From NCBI RefSeq assembly GCF_004331485.1, contig NZ_SJKD01000009.1:1-64000 (forward strand): DNA of 64,000 nucleotides, written 5' to 3'. Position numbers and translations under genes: made by a program. Each line of letters begins with the position of its first letter. Positions within the stretch are counted from its first letter, which is position 1. This DNA comes from Kribbella capetownensis. Lineage in GTDB: Bacteria > Actinomycetota > Actinomycetes > Propionibacteriales > Kribbellaceae. The notes under the pieces were generated by a model. It made no database searches. It was not told the DNA's origin and saw only the letters and a program-made list of their open reading frames with translations. Shown here piece by piece: positions 44,042 to 51,967 of this stretch.

Positions 44042-45859
44042 CTATCTAGGCCACAGCTGTTTGACCGTTCCCGCCGCTCCCCCACCACGACGTGTCGGCT
44101 CAGCGGCAGCCAGGATCCCACCGCCCGGCAGGAACTCCAGCGCAGCAACGGCACCGATCTCCGCGGCCGACGTGAACGCGTCGCCCGACGCTACCAGCGT
44201 GTGGCCGTAGGGCTTGAGGACTGCGTCGTACGCGTCGATGAACGGCGGCTCGGCCGTCACGGTCGCGGTGTTGCGCTGCGACGCCCGCGGTGCCGCGATT
44301 GCCTCCGGCAACGTCATGTCGCGGTCGAGCCGGTTCGTCAGCGTCTGCAGGACGGTGGTGATGATGGTCGAGCCACCCGGCGAACCCAGCGCCAGGAACG
44401 GCCTGCCGCCGCGCAGCACGATCGTCGGCGACATCGACGACCGCGGCCGCTTACCCGGCTGGATCCGGTTCGGGTCGGCCTCGTCGTAGACCGCGGAGAA
44501 GTCGGTCAGCTCGTTGTTCAGCAGGAACCCGCGACCCGGCACCGTGATGCCGCTGCCGCCGGTCTGCTCGATCGTCAGCGTGTACGAGACGACGTTGCCC
44601 CACTTGTCGGCGGCCACCAGATGTGTCGTCGACAGGCCCTCGGTGTCCGGCCGTTGCGTGGTCGCTACGCCCTTGCCGCACTGCGAGTACTTCCCGTCGG
44701 GCGAGCCGGCCTTCACCGGCTTGGTCGCGGCATGGTCCGGGTCGATCGCACAGGACCGCTCGGCGCCGAAGCCGCGTGACAACAGCTCCTTCGTCGGTAC
44801 GTCGACGTACGCCGGATCACCGACGTACGCGGCGCGATCCGCGAAGGCGAGGGCGGATGCCTCGAGGTAGGTGTGCAAGGCCTGCGGGGTGTCCATCTTG
44901 TCCAGATGCAGTGGCTGGAGGATGTTCAGCGCCTCGCCGACCGTGGTCCCACCGGATGACGACGGCGGCATGCCGTACACGTCCAGGCCGTCGTACCGGA
45001 CCTTCGTCGGGTCCCGGTTGATCGTCTTGTACTTCGAGAGGTCGCTGGTCGTGAGGTACCCGGGCATCAGGGGCAACGTCGCGCCCGCGGCCTTGGGTGG
45101 CGTCTTCACGACTGCCTCGATCTCGGCCGCGAGCGGGCCACGGTAGAAGGCCGACGTACCCTCCTTGCCGAGCATCCGGTAGGTGTCGGCGAGCTCCGGG
45201 TTCTTGAACAGCGAGCCGACCTTCGGTGCGTCCCCGCCGGGGAGGAACAGCTTGGCCGTCGGCACGATCTGGCTGAACCGGGCCTTGTTGTCCAAGGTCT
45301 GGCCGCGGAACGTGTCGTCCACGACGAAGCCGCGATCGGCCAGCTCGGCGGCCGGCTTGAGCGCCTTGCCCAGCGACAGCGAACCCCATTGCCGCAGCGC
45401 CGAGTCCCAGGTCGCCAAGGTGCCCGGGATACCGACCGAGACGCCCGACGTCACCAGCTCCGGGGTGAAGCGGTACGGCTCACCGGTCGCCGGGTCGATG
45501 AACGCGTTGTTCGGCATCGTGGCGGGCGCGGTCTCGCGACCATCGATCGTGAACACCTTGTGTTTCTTGGCGTTGTAGAAGACGAAGTACCCGCCTCCGC
45601 CGACTCCGGCGGAGTACGGCTCGGTGACACCGAGCGCGGCGGCGGTGGCTACCGCGGCGTCGACCGCGTTGCCGCCACGGCGCAGTACGCCGAGGCCGAC
45701 GTTCGTGGCTTCGGGGTCGACCGAGGCGACCGCACCACCGAACCCGATGGCGGTCGGATGCTTGGCCGGCGGCTGCGGCGTGCTCGCGGCCGCGCCGCTC
45801 GCACTCAGGCCGGACAAGACGAGGGCACCTGCAGACAGGGATGCGACCAGCTTCTTCAC
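44042..45859 (-). CDS. ggt: Gamma-glutamyltransferase, secreted
   Basis: A 605-residue exported precursor that cleaves gamma-glutamyl compounds. It has a signal peptide (KKLVASLSAGALVLSGLSAS), the large-subunit motif GGNAVDAAVATAAALGVTEP, and autoprocessing before the nucleophile Thr in GLSTTHLVAADK. Small-subunit motifs are NNELTDFS and RPRSSMSPTIV, with the glycine pair in ALGSPGGSTI. I chose the GTG at 45859 because GGGAGAAC lies upstream; the longer open frame is non-coding in character. Convergent with the M20 gene, 8 bp apart. Confidence 0.93.
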   Translation of the reverse strand: MKKLVASLSAGALVLSGLSASGAAASTPQPPAKHPTAIGFGGAVASVDPEATNVGLGVLRRGGNAVDAAVATAAALGVTEPYSAGVGGGGYFVFYNAKKHKVFTIDGRETAPATMPNNAFIDPATGEPYRFTPELVTSGVSVGIPGTLATWDSALRQWGSLSLGKALKPAAELADRGFVVDDTFRGQTLDNKARFSQIVPTAKLFLPGGDAPKVGSLFKNPELADTYRMLGKEGTSAFYRGPLAAEIEAVVKTPPKAAGATLPLMPGYLTTSDLSKYKTINRDPTKVRYDGLDVYGMPPSSSGGTTVGEALNILQPLHLDKMDTPQALHTYLEASALAFADRAAYVGDPAYVDVPTKELLSRGFGAERSCAIDPDHAATKPVKAGSPDGKYSQCGKGVATTQRPDTEGLSTTHLVAADKWGNVVSYTLTIEQTGGSGITVPGRGFLLNNELTDFSAVYDEADPNRIQPGKRPRSSMSPTIVLRGGRPFLALGSPGGSTIITTVLQTLTNRLDRDMTLPEAIAAPRASQRNTATVTAEPPFIDAYDAVLKPYGHTLVASGDAFTSAAEIGAVAALEFLPGGGILAAAEPTRRGGGAAGTVKQLWPR

Positions 45860-45927
45860 CAGTTCTCCCGCGGGGCGTCGGCATACAGGGACATTCAGGG
45901 ACAAGCCCTTGCCTATCCCGAACCGGG

Positions 45928-45951
45928 GCCGCGCGCCAGTTGTGGCGCGGC
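45928..45951 (-). terminator. Hairpin after sigma/anti-sigma operon
   Basis: GCCGCGCGCCA and TGGCGCGGC pair with a 2-nt bulge around a GTTG loop, 10 bp after the anti-sigma gene stop and upstream of ggt. Confidence 0.5.
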
Positions 45952-45960
45952 TGGATCCCG

Positions 45961-46647
45961 CTAGTTCACCGTGCAGGAGTCCAGGAAGCGGCGGAGCAGC
46001 TCGGGGTTCCAGTCCTTGTCGCCGGCCGGGAGCTCGACCAGGAGCCACTGGTCGGGCAGCTTGACCTGACCCGCGACGCGGCCGTCGAGCCGGCCGATGT
46101 GGAACGTCTTGCCGGCCGACCGGGTGACCTGGACCGACGCGAGCGTGCGCGCCTCCGGAGCCGCCTGCAGGACTACCTTGGTGTCGGTGTCCGCGGTCCG
46201 CATCGTCGGCTGGGACAGGATGACGCGGTCCTGCGGGATCGGGGTCTCGGCGCTCCAGCCCTTCGGGGCGAGGGTGCAGCCGATCGTGTTCCAGGACTGC
46301 TGGTTGGCGACCAGCTCGACCACCGACGCGCCGAACATCGACATCGTCTCGCCGCCTTCGGCCGGCGCGGGTGACGAGGACGACGGCGCTGCCTGCGCGG
46401 TCTCACTGTCGGACGGTCCACCGGCGACCTCGGTCCCCGGGTTGCCCCACCACTTCACCTGGTTGCCGATCGCGAGCACGGCCGCCGACACCGCGGCCAC
46501 GCACAGCACACCGGTCACCCGGCGACGCCGCTTGATCCGGCGCAACGCCCGGCGCCCACGCGCGACGTCCGCGTCGATATCCGCCGTCGGCAGCCCATCG
46601 GCGGCCTCGTCGGCGAACCCCTCCAGCAACCTCTTGACCTCGTCCAC
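45961..46647 (-). CDS. Membrane protein downstream of sigma factor, probable anti-sigma regulator
   Basis: A 228-residue single-pass protein. The N-terminal cytoplasmic part is about 40 residues, ends in a basic RRIKRRRR stretch, and is followed by one transmembrane segment (about 43-62). A Ser/Pro-rich linker and an extracytoplasmic domain of about 130 residues with Cys pairs follow. The gene follows the SigE-type sigma gene by 6 bp, and position plus topology suggest it regulates that sigma factor. There is no zinc-binding HxxxCxxC motif, so it is not a classical ZAS anti-sigma factor. Confidence 0.7.
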   Translation of the reverse strand: MDEVKRLLEGFADEAADGLPTADIDADVARGRRALRRIKRRRRVTGVLCVAAVSAAVLAIGNQVKWWGNPGTEVAGGPSDSETAQAAPSSSSPAPAEGGETMSMFGASVVELVANQQSWNTIGCTLAPKGWSAETPIPQDRVILSQPTMRTADTDTKVVLQAAPEARTLASVQVTRSAGKTFHIGRLDGRVAGQVKLPDQWLLVELPAGDKDWNPELLRRFLDSCTVN

Positions 46648-46653
46648 TTCTCC

Positions 46654-47172
46654 TCAACTACTCCCGGTCGCCTGATCCGACGGTTCATCGGTCATCAAGT
46701 CCTTCAGTCTCTTCAGCGCCTTCGCGGTCTGGCTCTTCACGGTCCCCTCGGTGCATTGCAGGATCCGCGCACAGGTCGCCACGTCGAGATCCTGGAAATA
46801 CCGCAGAACCAGGACCGCCCGCTGCCGCGGCGCCAGATCCAGCAGCGCCCGCCGGACGGCCAGCGTGTCCACCGGGTCCGCCTCGTCGGTCAGCCGCGGC
46901 TCGAGCGTCTCCGCGGTCACCACCTCGGGGTGGCGGCCGGCCCGGCGGCGCTCGTCCAGGAAGGCGTTGACCAGGATGCGGTGCGCATACGGTCCGGCGC
47001 CTTCGTGCTTGATCCGGTGCCAGTGCACGTACACACGGGTGCAGGCGGTCTGGACCAGATCTTCGGCGGTGTGCACATCCCCCGCGGTGAGCAGCAACGC
47101 CGTACGCATCAGTCGGGTGCGGTCCGCGAGCAGGTACTCGCGGAACTCGGCCTCACGGTCACCCCCTCGCAT
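46654..47172 (-). CDS. SigE-family ECF RNA polymerase sigma factor
   Basis: A 172-residue ECF sigma factor with region 2 (AEDLVQTACTRVYVHWHRIK) and region 4 (LAPRQRAVLVLRYFQDLDVATCARIL, TEGTVKSQTAKALKRLK). It matches the actinobacterial SigE-like group of small sigma factors with downstream membrane regulators. I prefer the ATG at 47172 because GGGGGT lies upstream; the ATG at 47190 is possible. Its 5' end overlaps the miaA 3' end by 14 bp in another frame, so it may be read through from miaA. Confidence 0.9.
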   Translation of the reverse strand: MRGGDREAEFREYLLADRTRLMRTALLLTAGDVHTAEDLVQTACTRVYVHWHRIKHEGAGPYAHRILVNAFLDERRRAGRHPEVVTAETLEPRLTDEADPVDTLAVRRALLDLAPRQRAVLVLRYFQDLDVATCARILQCTEGTVKSQTAKALKRLKDLMTDEPSDQATGSS

Positions 47173-48148
47173 CGACGGACCCCCGGCCATGGGCTGGGCC
47201 CTCTTCCACCCCGACTACGCCGCCGGTCCCCCTTCGGTTGCCTTCGGCTATCACGTTCAGTGCCTTCTCCACCAGGTCGGGGTCGTCGTACGGGAGCCAC
47301 CTAATGCGCTGGTCCTTACGGAACCACGAGTCCTGCCGCCGCGCGAACCGGCGGGTGGATTGGGCGGTCCGCTCCCGCGCCTCCGGCTCACTGATCTCAC
47401 CGTCGAGCAACGCGATCACCTGCGAGTAGCCGAGGGCACGGTTGGCCGTCTTCCCCTCAAGCAAACCCTTGTTCAGCAGATCTCGCACCTCGTCCACGAA
47501 ACCCGCGTCGAACATCCGGTCCACCCGCCGGCCGATCCGTTCGTCCAGCTCCGGCCGCGGTACGTCGAGACCGAGCTGCACCGCACCCGGATAGACATAG
47601 TGATGTTCGGGCAACGTCGCGACGTACGGCCCGCCGGTGATCTCGATGACCTCCAGCGCCCGGACGATCCGCCGCCCGTTGCTCGGCAGGATCTGCCCGG
47701 CCGCCTTCGGATCCACCGCGGCAAGCTTCTGGTGCAGCGCTCCGGACCCGATGCGTTCGAGTTCGGCTTCCAGCCGTTCGCGGACGGCGGCGTCCGTACC
47801 GGGGAATTCGAAGTCGTCGAGGATCGCGCGCACGTACAACGCGGAACCGCCGGCCAGCACCGGCACCACACCGCGGCTGACACAGTCATCGATCGCTGCC
47901 CGCGCCAACTGCTGGAACTCGGCCACCGTCGCGGTCTCGGTGACGTCGAGGATGTCGAGCAGATGATGCGGTACGCCGGCACGCTCGGCCGCAGTGATCT
48001 TCGCCGTACCGACGTCCATGCCGCGGTACACCTGCATCGCGTCCGCGTTCACCACCTCGCCACCCAGGCGTTTGCACAGGGCAACGGACAGGTCGGACTT
48101 GCCGGCCGCGGTGGGGCCGACGACCGCGACGACGAGTGATTCGGCCAT
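47159..48148 (-). CDS. miaA: tRNA dimethylallyltransferase
   Basis: A 329-residue enzyme adding a dimethylallyl group to A37 of tRNAs that read UNN codons; MiaB, also in this window, then methylthiolates it. The P-loop is VVGPTAAGKSDL (about 10-20), DAMQVYRGMDVGTAKI and LAGGSALYVRAI are family marks, and RRFARRQDSWFR is the tRNA-binding segment. The C-terminal 25 residues are Gly-rich and overlap the sigma-factor gene. ATG 48148 with GGAG upstream. Confidence 0.96.
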   Translation of the reverse strand: MAESLVVAVVGPTAAGKSDLSVALCKRLGGEVVNADAMQVYRGMDVGTAKITAAERAGVPHHLLDILDVTETATVAEFQQLARAAIDDCVSRGVVPVLAGGSALYVRAILDDFEFPGTDAAVRERLEAELERIGSGALHQKLAAVDPKAAGQILPSNGRRIVRALEVIEITGGPYVATLPEHHYVYPGAVQLGLDVPRPELDERIGRRVDRMFDAGFVDEVRDLLNKGLLEGKTANRALGYSQVIALLDGEISEPEARERTAQSTRRFARRQDSWFRKDQRIRWLPYDDPDLVEKALNVIAEGNRRGTGGVVGVEEGPAHGRGSVDARG

Positions 48149-48295
48149 CACTCCAGTGTGTCAGTGTCCCTGCCGTCCCCGCTCCACCGGGCTGAACAGT
48201 GCGCCAACTGGGTCGCACTGGGCTTGTGGTTGACCCGGAAAGTTCGGTAGGACTCATCATGATGATCGCAACACCGATACGGGAGGAATGACGCT

Positions 48296-48535
48296 GTGAC
48301 GAATCCGTTCGAGGAAGAGTCTGACGCGGCGAAGGACGCGCTGGACCTGGGGGGCGACAGCAAGGAGGACCTTGCTGCCGCAAAGCGCAGTGGTGGGGAC
48401 GTCGAGTTGAAGCGCAGTGGTGGCGACGTCGAGTTCAGCGGCGGTGACGTCGAGTCCGACTCCGGCGGCGACGTCGAGTCCGAACCCGACAGCAGCGGTG
48501 GTGACGTCGAGTCCAGGCCCGGCGGCGACAGCTAA
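48296..48535 (+). CDS. Small acidic SGGDVE-repeat protein
   Basis: A 79-residue, strongly acidic protein. The N-terminal helix-like part is NPFEEESDAAKDALDLGGDS. After it SGGDVE occurs five times (residues about 32-72), with short spacers and a final PGGDS. The underlying DNA carries five copies of a GGNGGNGACGTCGAG unit (48389-48511). The GTG start has GGGAGGA upstream. I do not recognise the family. It is probably disordered and may bind cations, which is only a composition-based guess. An MT0933-type gene follows in the same direction. Confidence 0.7.
   Translation: MTNPFEEESDAAKDALDLGGDSKEDLAAAKRSGGDVELKRSGGDVEFSGGDVESDSGGDVESEPDSSGGDVESRPGGDS
48389..48511 (+). repeat. Five-copy coding direct repeat
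   Basis: The unit GGNGGNGACGTCGAG recurs five times at irregular spacing of about 18-33 bp, each copy holding the palindrome GACGTC. It encodes the SGGDVE hexapeptides of the overlapping gene. It is too short and irregular for a CRISPR array. Confidence 0.75.
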
Positions 48536-48645
48536 TTCCTGTCACGACGGCGGCGGTGCAGGTCCCACAGTTCGGGGCCGGGAGATGCGAAGATCACCGC
48601 TAGCTGTCCGTAAGCAGTTCACTACGCAGGAATGGGAGCCCGACG

Positions 48646-48888
48646 ATGGGCATCTTCGACAAGTTCAAGGGCAAGGCCGAGGACCTGAAGGACAAGGCCG
48701 GCGACCTGGTCGACCAGCACGGCGACAAGGTAGGCCAGGGTCTGGACAAGGCCGGTGACTTCGTCGACGAGAAGACCGGCGGTAAGTACGGCGACAAGAT
48801 CGACCAGGGTGTCGAGAAAGCCAAGGAGGGCCTGGACGGCCTCGACGGCCAAAACGACGACATCCCCGACACGAACCGCCCCGCCTGA
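48646..48888 (+). CDS. MT0933/Rv0909-type antitoxin-like protein
   Basis: An 80-residue Lys/Asp/Gly-rich helical protein that begins GIFDKFKGKAEDLKDKAGDL and repeats the KAGD pattern. This is the MT0933-like family, named for a mycobacterial antitoxin. No toxin gene is adjacent; as in many actinobacteria the protein stands alone, so a stress-protein role like that of CsbD is equally plausible. GGGAG precedes the ATG, and a strong terminator follows. Confidence 0.75.
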   Translation: MGIFDKFKGKAEDLKDKAGDLVDQHGDKVGQGLDKAGDFVDEKTGGKYGDKIDQGVEKAKEGLDGLDGQNDDIPDTNRPA

Positions 48889-48897
48889 CCGCACCAC

Positions 48898-48932
48898 CCG
48901 AAGGGCCGCGAGCTGTTCTCGCGGCCCTTCGG
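48898..48932 (+). terminator. Perfect 15-bp hairpin terminator
   Basis: CCGAAGGGCCGCGAG pairs perfectly with CTCGCGGCCCTTCGG around a CTGTT loop, 10 bp after the MT0933-type gene. Confidence 0.85.
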
Positions 48933-49261
48933 CCTGTCAAGGACACGCCTGCGGCGCGGCGGATCTTCTGGCCGCCTCCGGCGACGCGGGAATCGCAGCG
49001 GCAGATGCTGTAGGAGCTCCGGCGCCATCCCCGGTCATTGCCTAAGACAGGAACTGGGTGGGTGGCACAGGGTATTTCCTGTCCAGAGCTACGAGAAAGT
49101 GTTCTAGCTCCGCGTGGTGGACCAGCACCGCACCCGGACGCGGCCATAGGCGGAGGCGGTTACCTGTCCGCGAGCGTCGGGCGCTCGGTCAGTCCGTTGC
49201 GTGAACGGCCGCGTCAACGTGGTGTCAGGGTGGTGTCAGCGGGTTCGTTGATGGTGGGGGC
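48933..49261. other. Gene-free stretch with inverted repeats
   Basis: No convincing gene. Two inverted repeats are visible near 49043-49085: GACAGGAA with TTCCTGTC about 30 bp apart, and GAGCT with AGCTC flanking a 15-nt loop just after. It holds the presumed promoter of the hydrolase at 49262, but nothing specific could be recognised. Confidence 0.4.
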
Positions 49262-50080
49262 ATGACGACGAACAGCATTCCCTCGAACAGCTCTGAGTGG
49301 GCCGGCATGGTGGCGGTTGATGACACGGCTCTGGCGGTTACCGATACCGGCGGGTCTGGCATTCCTGTGGTTTACCTCAATGGGCAGTTTGCGACTCAGG
49401 GGTATTGGCGGCGGGTGATCTCCGAACTTGGGTCGGGGTGGCGGCACATCACGTACGACGAACGGGCTCGGGGCAAGAAGTCGAAGCTATCCGCGGACTA
49501 TTCGTTCGAGGCCGCCGTACGGGATGTCGATGCTGTGCTCGCGGCGCGGGGTGTGGACCGGGCGCTGGTGGTGGGCTGGTCGTACGGAGCGTTCGTCGGG
49601 GCGCACTGGGCCAGCCGGAATCCGGAGCGTGCCATCGGCGCGGTCTTGGTTGACGGTGCGGAGCCGTACGACTGGCTGGACGACGCCATGGAGCAGCGGA
49701 TCCGGAAGCTGTTCCGGCGGATGGGGTGGTTCACGCCGCTCCTGCGCCCGACTGGTCTGGTACCGCGGATGAGCGCCGCGCAGCAGGCCGAGAGCAACAT
49801 CGAGCTCGGCAAGATCTCCCGGGAGAGCGAGCTCGGCCCGGTGCTGGACAAGATCAGCGTCCCGGTGCGGTACGTGCTCGCTTCGGGGTCGTCGTTCGGG
49901 AGCAAGGGCGATGAGCAGGAACGAGTTCGGGCGAGCCTCGATCCGGTCTTCGAGCGCAACCCGAACCTCAAGCTCAGCGCGAAGGTCGCCAGCAACCACG
50001 GCTCGATCCTGAAGAAGGACTTCCGCGCCATCGCCGACGCCGTACGGGAGGTCAATGCACTCGATCGCGCCGATCACTGA
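49262..50080 (+). CDS. Alpha/beta-fold hydrolase
   Basis: A 272-residue hydrolase with the nucleophile elbow VVGWSYGAFVG (Ser), an oxyanion-region strand IPVVYLNGQFATQGYW, and a C-terminal catalytic His likely in VASNHGSILKK. Length and motifs fit the general alpha/beta hydrolase family. No pathway context; the substrate is unknown. The ATG at 49262 follows GGTGGGGGC. Confidence 0.85.
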   Translation: MTTNSIPSNSSEWAGMVAVDDTALAVTDTGGSGIPVVYLNGQFATQGYWRRVISELGSGWRHITYDERARGKKSKLSADYSFEAAVRDVDAVLAARGVDRALVVGWSYGAFVGAHWASRNPERAIGAVLVDGAEPYDWLDDAMEQRIRKLFRRMGWFTPLLRPTGLVPRMSAAQQAESNIELGKISRESELGPVLDKISVPVRYVLASGSSFGSKGDEQERVRASLDPVFERNPNLKLSAKVASNHGSILKKDFRAIADAVREVNALDRADH

Positions 50081-50107
50081 GGAGGTCGGCCGACGCTCAG
50101 GCCGTGG

Positions 50108-50653
50108 TTACGCCTCGGGGGCCTTGCGGCGAGTGAATCTCGAGCGGAACTTAGAGTCGTACTCTAGTCGCACGTACCCCGAGGAATGCACTCCCATCGC
50201 GACGAACCCGACAGCCAGGAACACGATCCCCGCGATCATCGACATGTGCCAGAACGCCGCCGTGATGCCGACGAACGCCGAGCCTTGTGCGACTGCCTTG
50301 GCCAGTCCGACCAACGGTGACTTGCTCGCCCGACGACGAAACTCCTCCTGCCGATTCAGCACCAGCAGCGCAGCAAGCAACGGGATCGACACGGCGAACG
50401 CAGTGACGCACACCGTCGCCGATGGGTCGAGCGAGGGTTCGGTCAGGAACGGCTGCACGACCACGAGGCCGGCGGCACCCAATCCGCCGTAGATGAGGTT
50501 GGACTGGCGGATCCACTCCTGTTGAGCCGCCGGGTCGGCGGTGGTGTCCTCGGCCTCCTGCCGGATCCGTTCGGCATCGGCTTCGGCTTGCGCTTCGGCC
50601 TGGGCTTCGGCGAGCTGCGCCTGCTCAACCAGGAAGTCCTTGTCCTCGTTCAT
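50108..50653 (-). CDS. Membrane protein with N-terminal coiled coil, hypothetical
   Basis: A 181-residue protein. The N-terminal 45 residues are a Glu/Ala/Gln-rich heptad-like helix (EQAQLAEAQAEAQAEADAER). Four hydrophobic segments follow (about 53-75, 78-98, 115-130 and 133-155), then a basic C-terminal tail. I do not recognise the family. GGGGAGGATG precedes the ATG at 50653. It lies convergent with the hydrolase gene and about 60 bp after the acetyltransferase gene at 50715. Confidence 0.7.
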   Translation of the reverse strand: MNEDKDFLVEQAQLAEAQAEAQAEADAERIRQEAEDTTADPAAQQEWIRQSNLIYGGLGAAGLVVVQPFLTEPSLDPSATVCVTAFAVSIPLLAALLVLNRQEEFRRRASKSPLVGLAKAVAQGSAFVGITAAFWHMSMIAGIVFLAVGFVAMGVHSSGYVRLEYDSKFRSRFTRRKAPEA

Positions 50654-50714
50654 GGGCACATCCTCCCCGAAGCCTCGTTGGTCGCGTCCCTCCGCGGCCG
50701 GTCGAGGCGGCGGG

Positions 50715-51203
50715 CTAGGCGAGCGTCTTGCGCAGGACGGTGATCATCGTTTCGTACCGCGTGACAGTGCCATCCGGTGCCTGGCGGTTCCAGCCGCCGG
50801 GTTCGCGGCCGACAACGACGTACCCGAGACGTTCGTAGAGCGCACGCGGCCGCGGCCAGTTCTCGTCGATCCCCAGCTCGGCCGAGGTGAGACCCCGTCC
50901 GCGGATCCGCTCCTCCAGCGCTTGGATCAGGATCGAGCCGATGCCACAGGAACGCAGCGGCGCATCGACCTCCAACTGCCACAGCACAGGCACACCCGAC
51001 GGCTTGGCGTAGTCAACCCCGCCGGTCGCCACCGGAATCCCAGACGGCGGACAGACCGCGAGAAAGTCCACTTCCCCGCGCTTCGCCCGCTCGAGCGCCT
51101 CGAGGGTCCCCGCAAGATGCGTATCCGTCCAGCCGGCGAATCCCGGGTACAGATCCTCAGCAACCAGATCCCGCACCGTCAACGGCACCACGACGTCCGC
51201 CAT
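50715..51203 (-). CDS. GNAT-family acetyltransferase
   Basis: A 162-residue N-acetyltransferase with motif A LRSCGIGSILIQALEERIRGRGLTSAELG and motif B LYERLGYVVVGREPGG. The gene starts at ATG 51203 (MADVVVPLTVRDL); an upstream extension would lack a ribosome site. No indication of the amine substrate. Confidence 0.82.
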   Translation of the reverse strand: MADVVVPLTVRDLVAEDLYPGFAGWTDTHLAGTLEALERAKRGEVDFLAVCPPSGIPVATGGVDYAKPSGVPVLWQLEVDAPLRSCGIGSILIQALEERIRGRGLTSAELGIDENWPRPRALYERLGYVVVGREPGGWNRQAPDGTVTRYETMITVLRKTLA

Positions 51204-51252
51204 ACGCGCCACCCTGTCACCAGCCCACCAACCACCGCCACACAATTCCTGA

Positions 51253-51697
51253 CTAGCTGTATCCGGTCAGGAGGTTGGTGCCAACCACGATCGCGCCGAC
51301 CGGCATCACGGACCCGCGACGAGCCTGCTGAACCCGCAGGATGCGCGCGGGCCGCCCACCTCACACCCACGACCTTGTGCACCGGCCAACCACCCGCCGC
51401 CAGCTGACATGGTCGACCCGAGCACAAGGTCGCCGCCCGGCCCCGGTGACTACCCCGGCCGGATCACGGTCCGCACCGGTGGCCGGCCGCCACGGGCGGA
51501 CCCGCAGCACTCACCAACCATCCGCAGACCGAGGCCGCCGCGCTCACCTCAGGCCTGCAGGTCGCCCGACAGAAACGTTGATGAGTGCTGCACGTCCACA
51601 CCACCATCACCCGGGATATCGTGCGCCTCCCCACCAGACGCGCTACATCGACCCAGTGATCCCAACCGCAACCAACCCCCTGGCCGGGTACAACTAG
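51253..51697. mobile_element. Candidate MITE-like element or remnant bounded by 27-bp inverted repeats
   Basis: The 27 bases at 51253-51279 and 51671-51697 are inverted copies identical at 23 positions, and all four differences are transitions. Both outer ends begin with CTAG. The 445-bp interior has no transposase. An 11-bp perfect inverted repeat (51370-51380 with 51422-51432) lies inside. This is consistent with a miniature inverted-repeat element or the eroded ends of a larger one. No target duplication could be established. Confidence 0.45.
51370..51432. repeat. 11-bp perfect inverted repeat
   Basis: CGACCTTGTGC (51370-51380) and GCACAAGGTCG (51422-51432) are exact inverse copies separated by 41 bp, inside the candidate element. 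Confidence 0.6.
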
Positions 51698-51967
51698 CGC
51701 AACTGCTCGAGCCGACAGAAGAGCTTGCTACTGCTCGGCTCGACGCCACGCCGATCACCTCCGATCCGGGTCACCCGGATGCACGCCTCCGGAAGCGGCC
51801 AGAAGAGCAGCCGCCGTCGAAGGCGGTGTCCTTCCTACGAGCACACCCATCGGCAGGTCAGCCGCCGATCACCCCGGCCCGTGTCAACGGGTGCGCGCCG
51901 CCGGAAGTGCAGCCGCCGCCGGAGGCGATGTCGTTGGGTTGTCGGTGGGGGTGATTAGGGTGCTGGT

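Larger units (their letters stand above)
51246..51967. other. Gene-poor degenerate region
   Basis: 722 bp without a convincing gene. It contains the inverted-repeat-bounded segment 51253-51697, an internal 11-bp inverted repeat, and an imperfect direct repeat at about 51788-51835 and 51899-51938. Short open frames on the plus strand show no recognisable protein, and two end in similar TNxLxGY codons at opposite ends. Confidence 0.5.

Noticed and set aside
48389..48511. CRISPR-like array
   Set aside because: Repeats are about 15 bp, irregularly spaced and encode a continuous hexapeptide pattern; there are no cas genes.
48296..48535. RTX calcium-binding nonapeptide repeats
   Set aside because: The unit is SGGDVE, not the GGxGxDxLx nonapeptide, and the protein is far too short.
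48646..48888. Toxin-antitoxin pair
   Set aside because: The MT0933-type protein has no adjacent toxin-like gene; the neighbouring SGGDVE protein shows no toxin motif.
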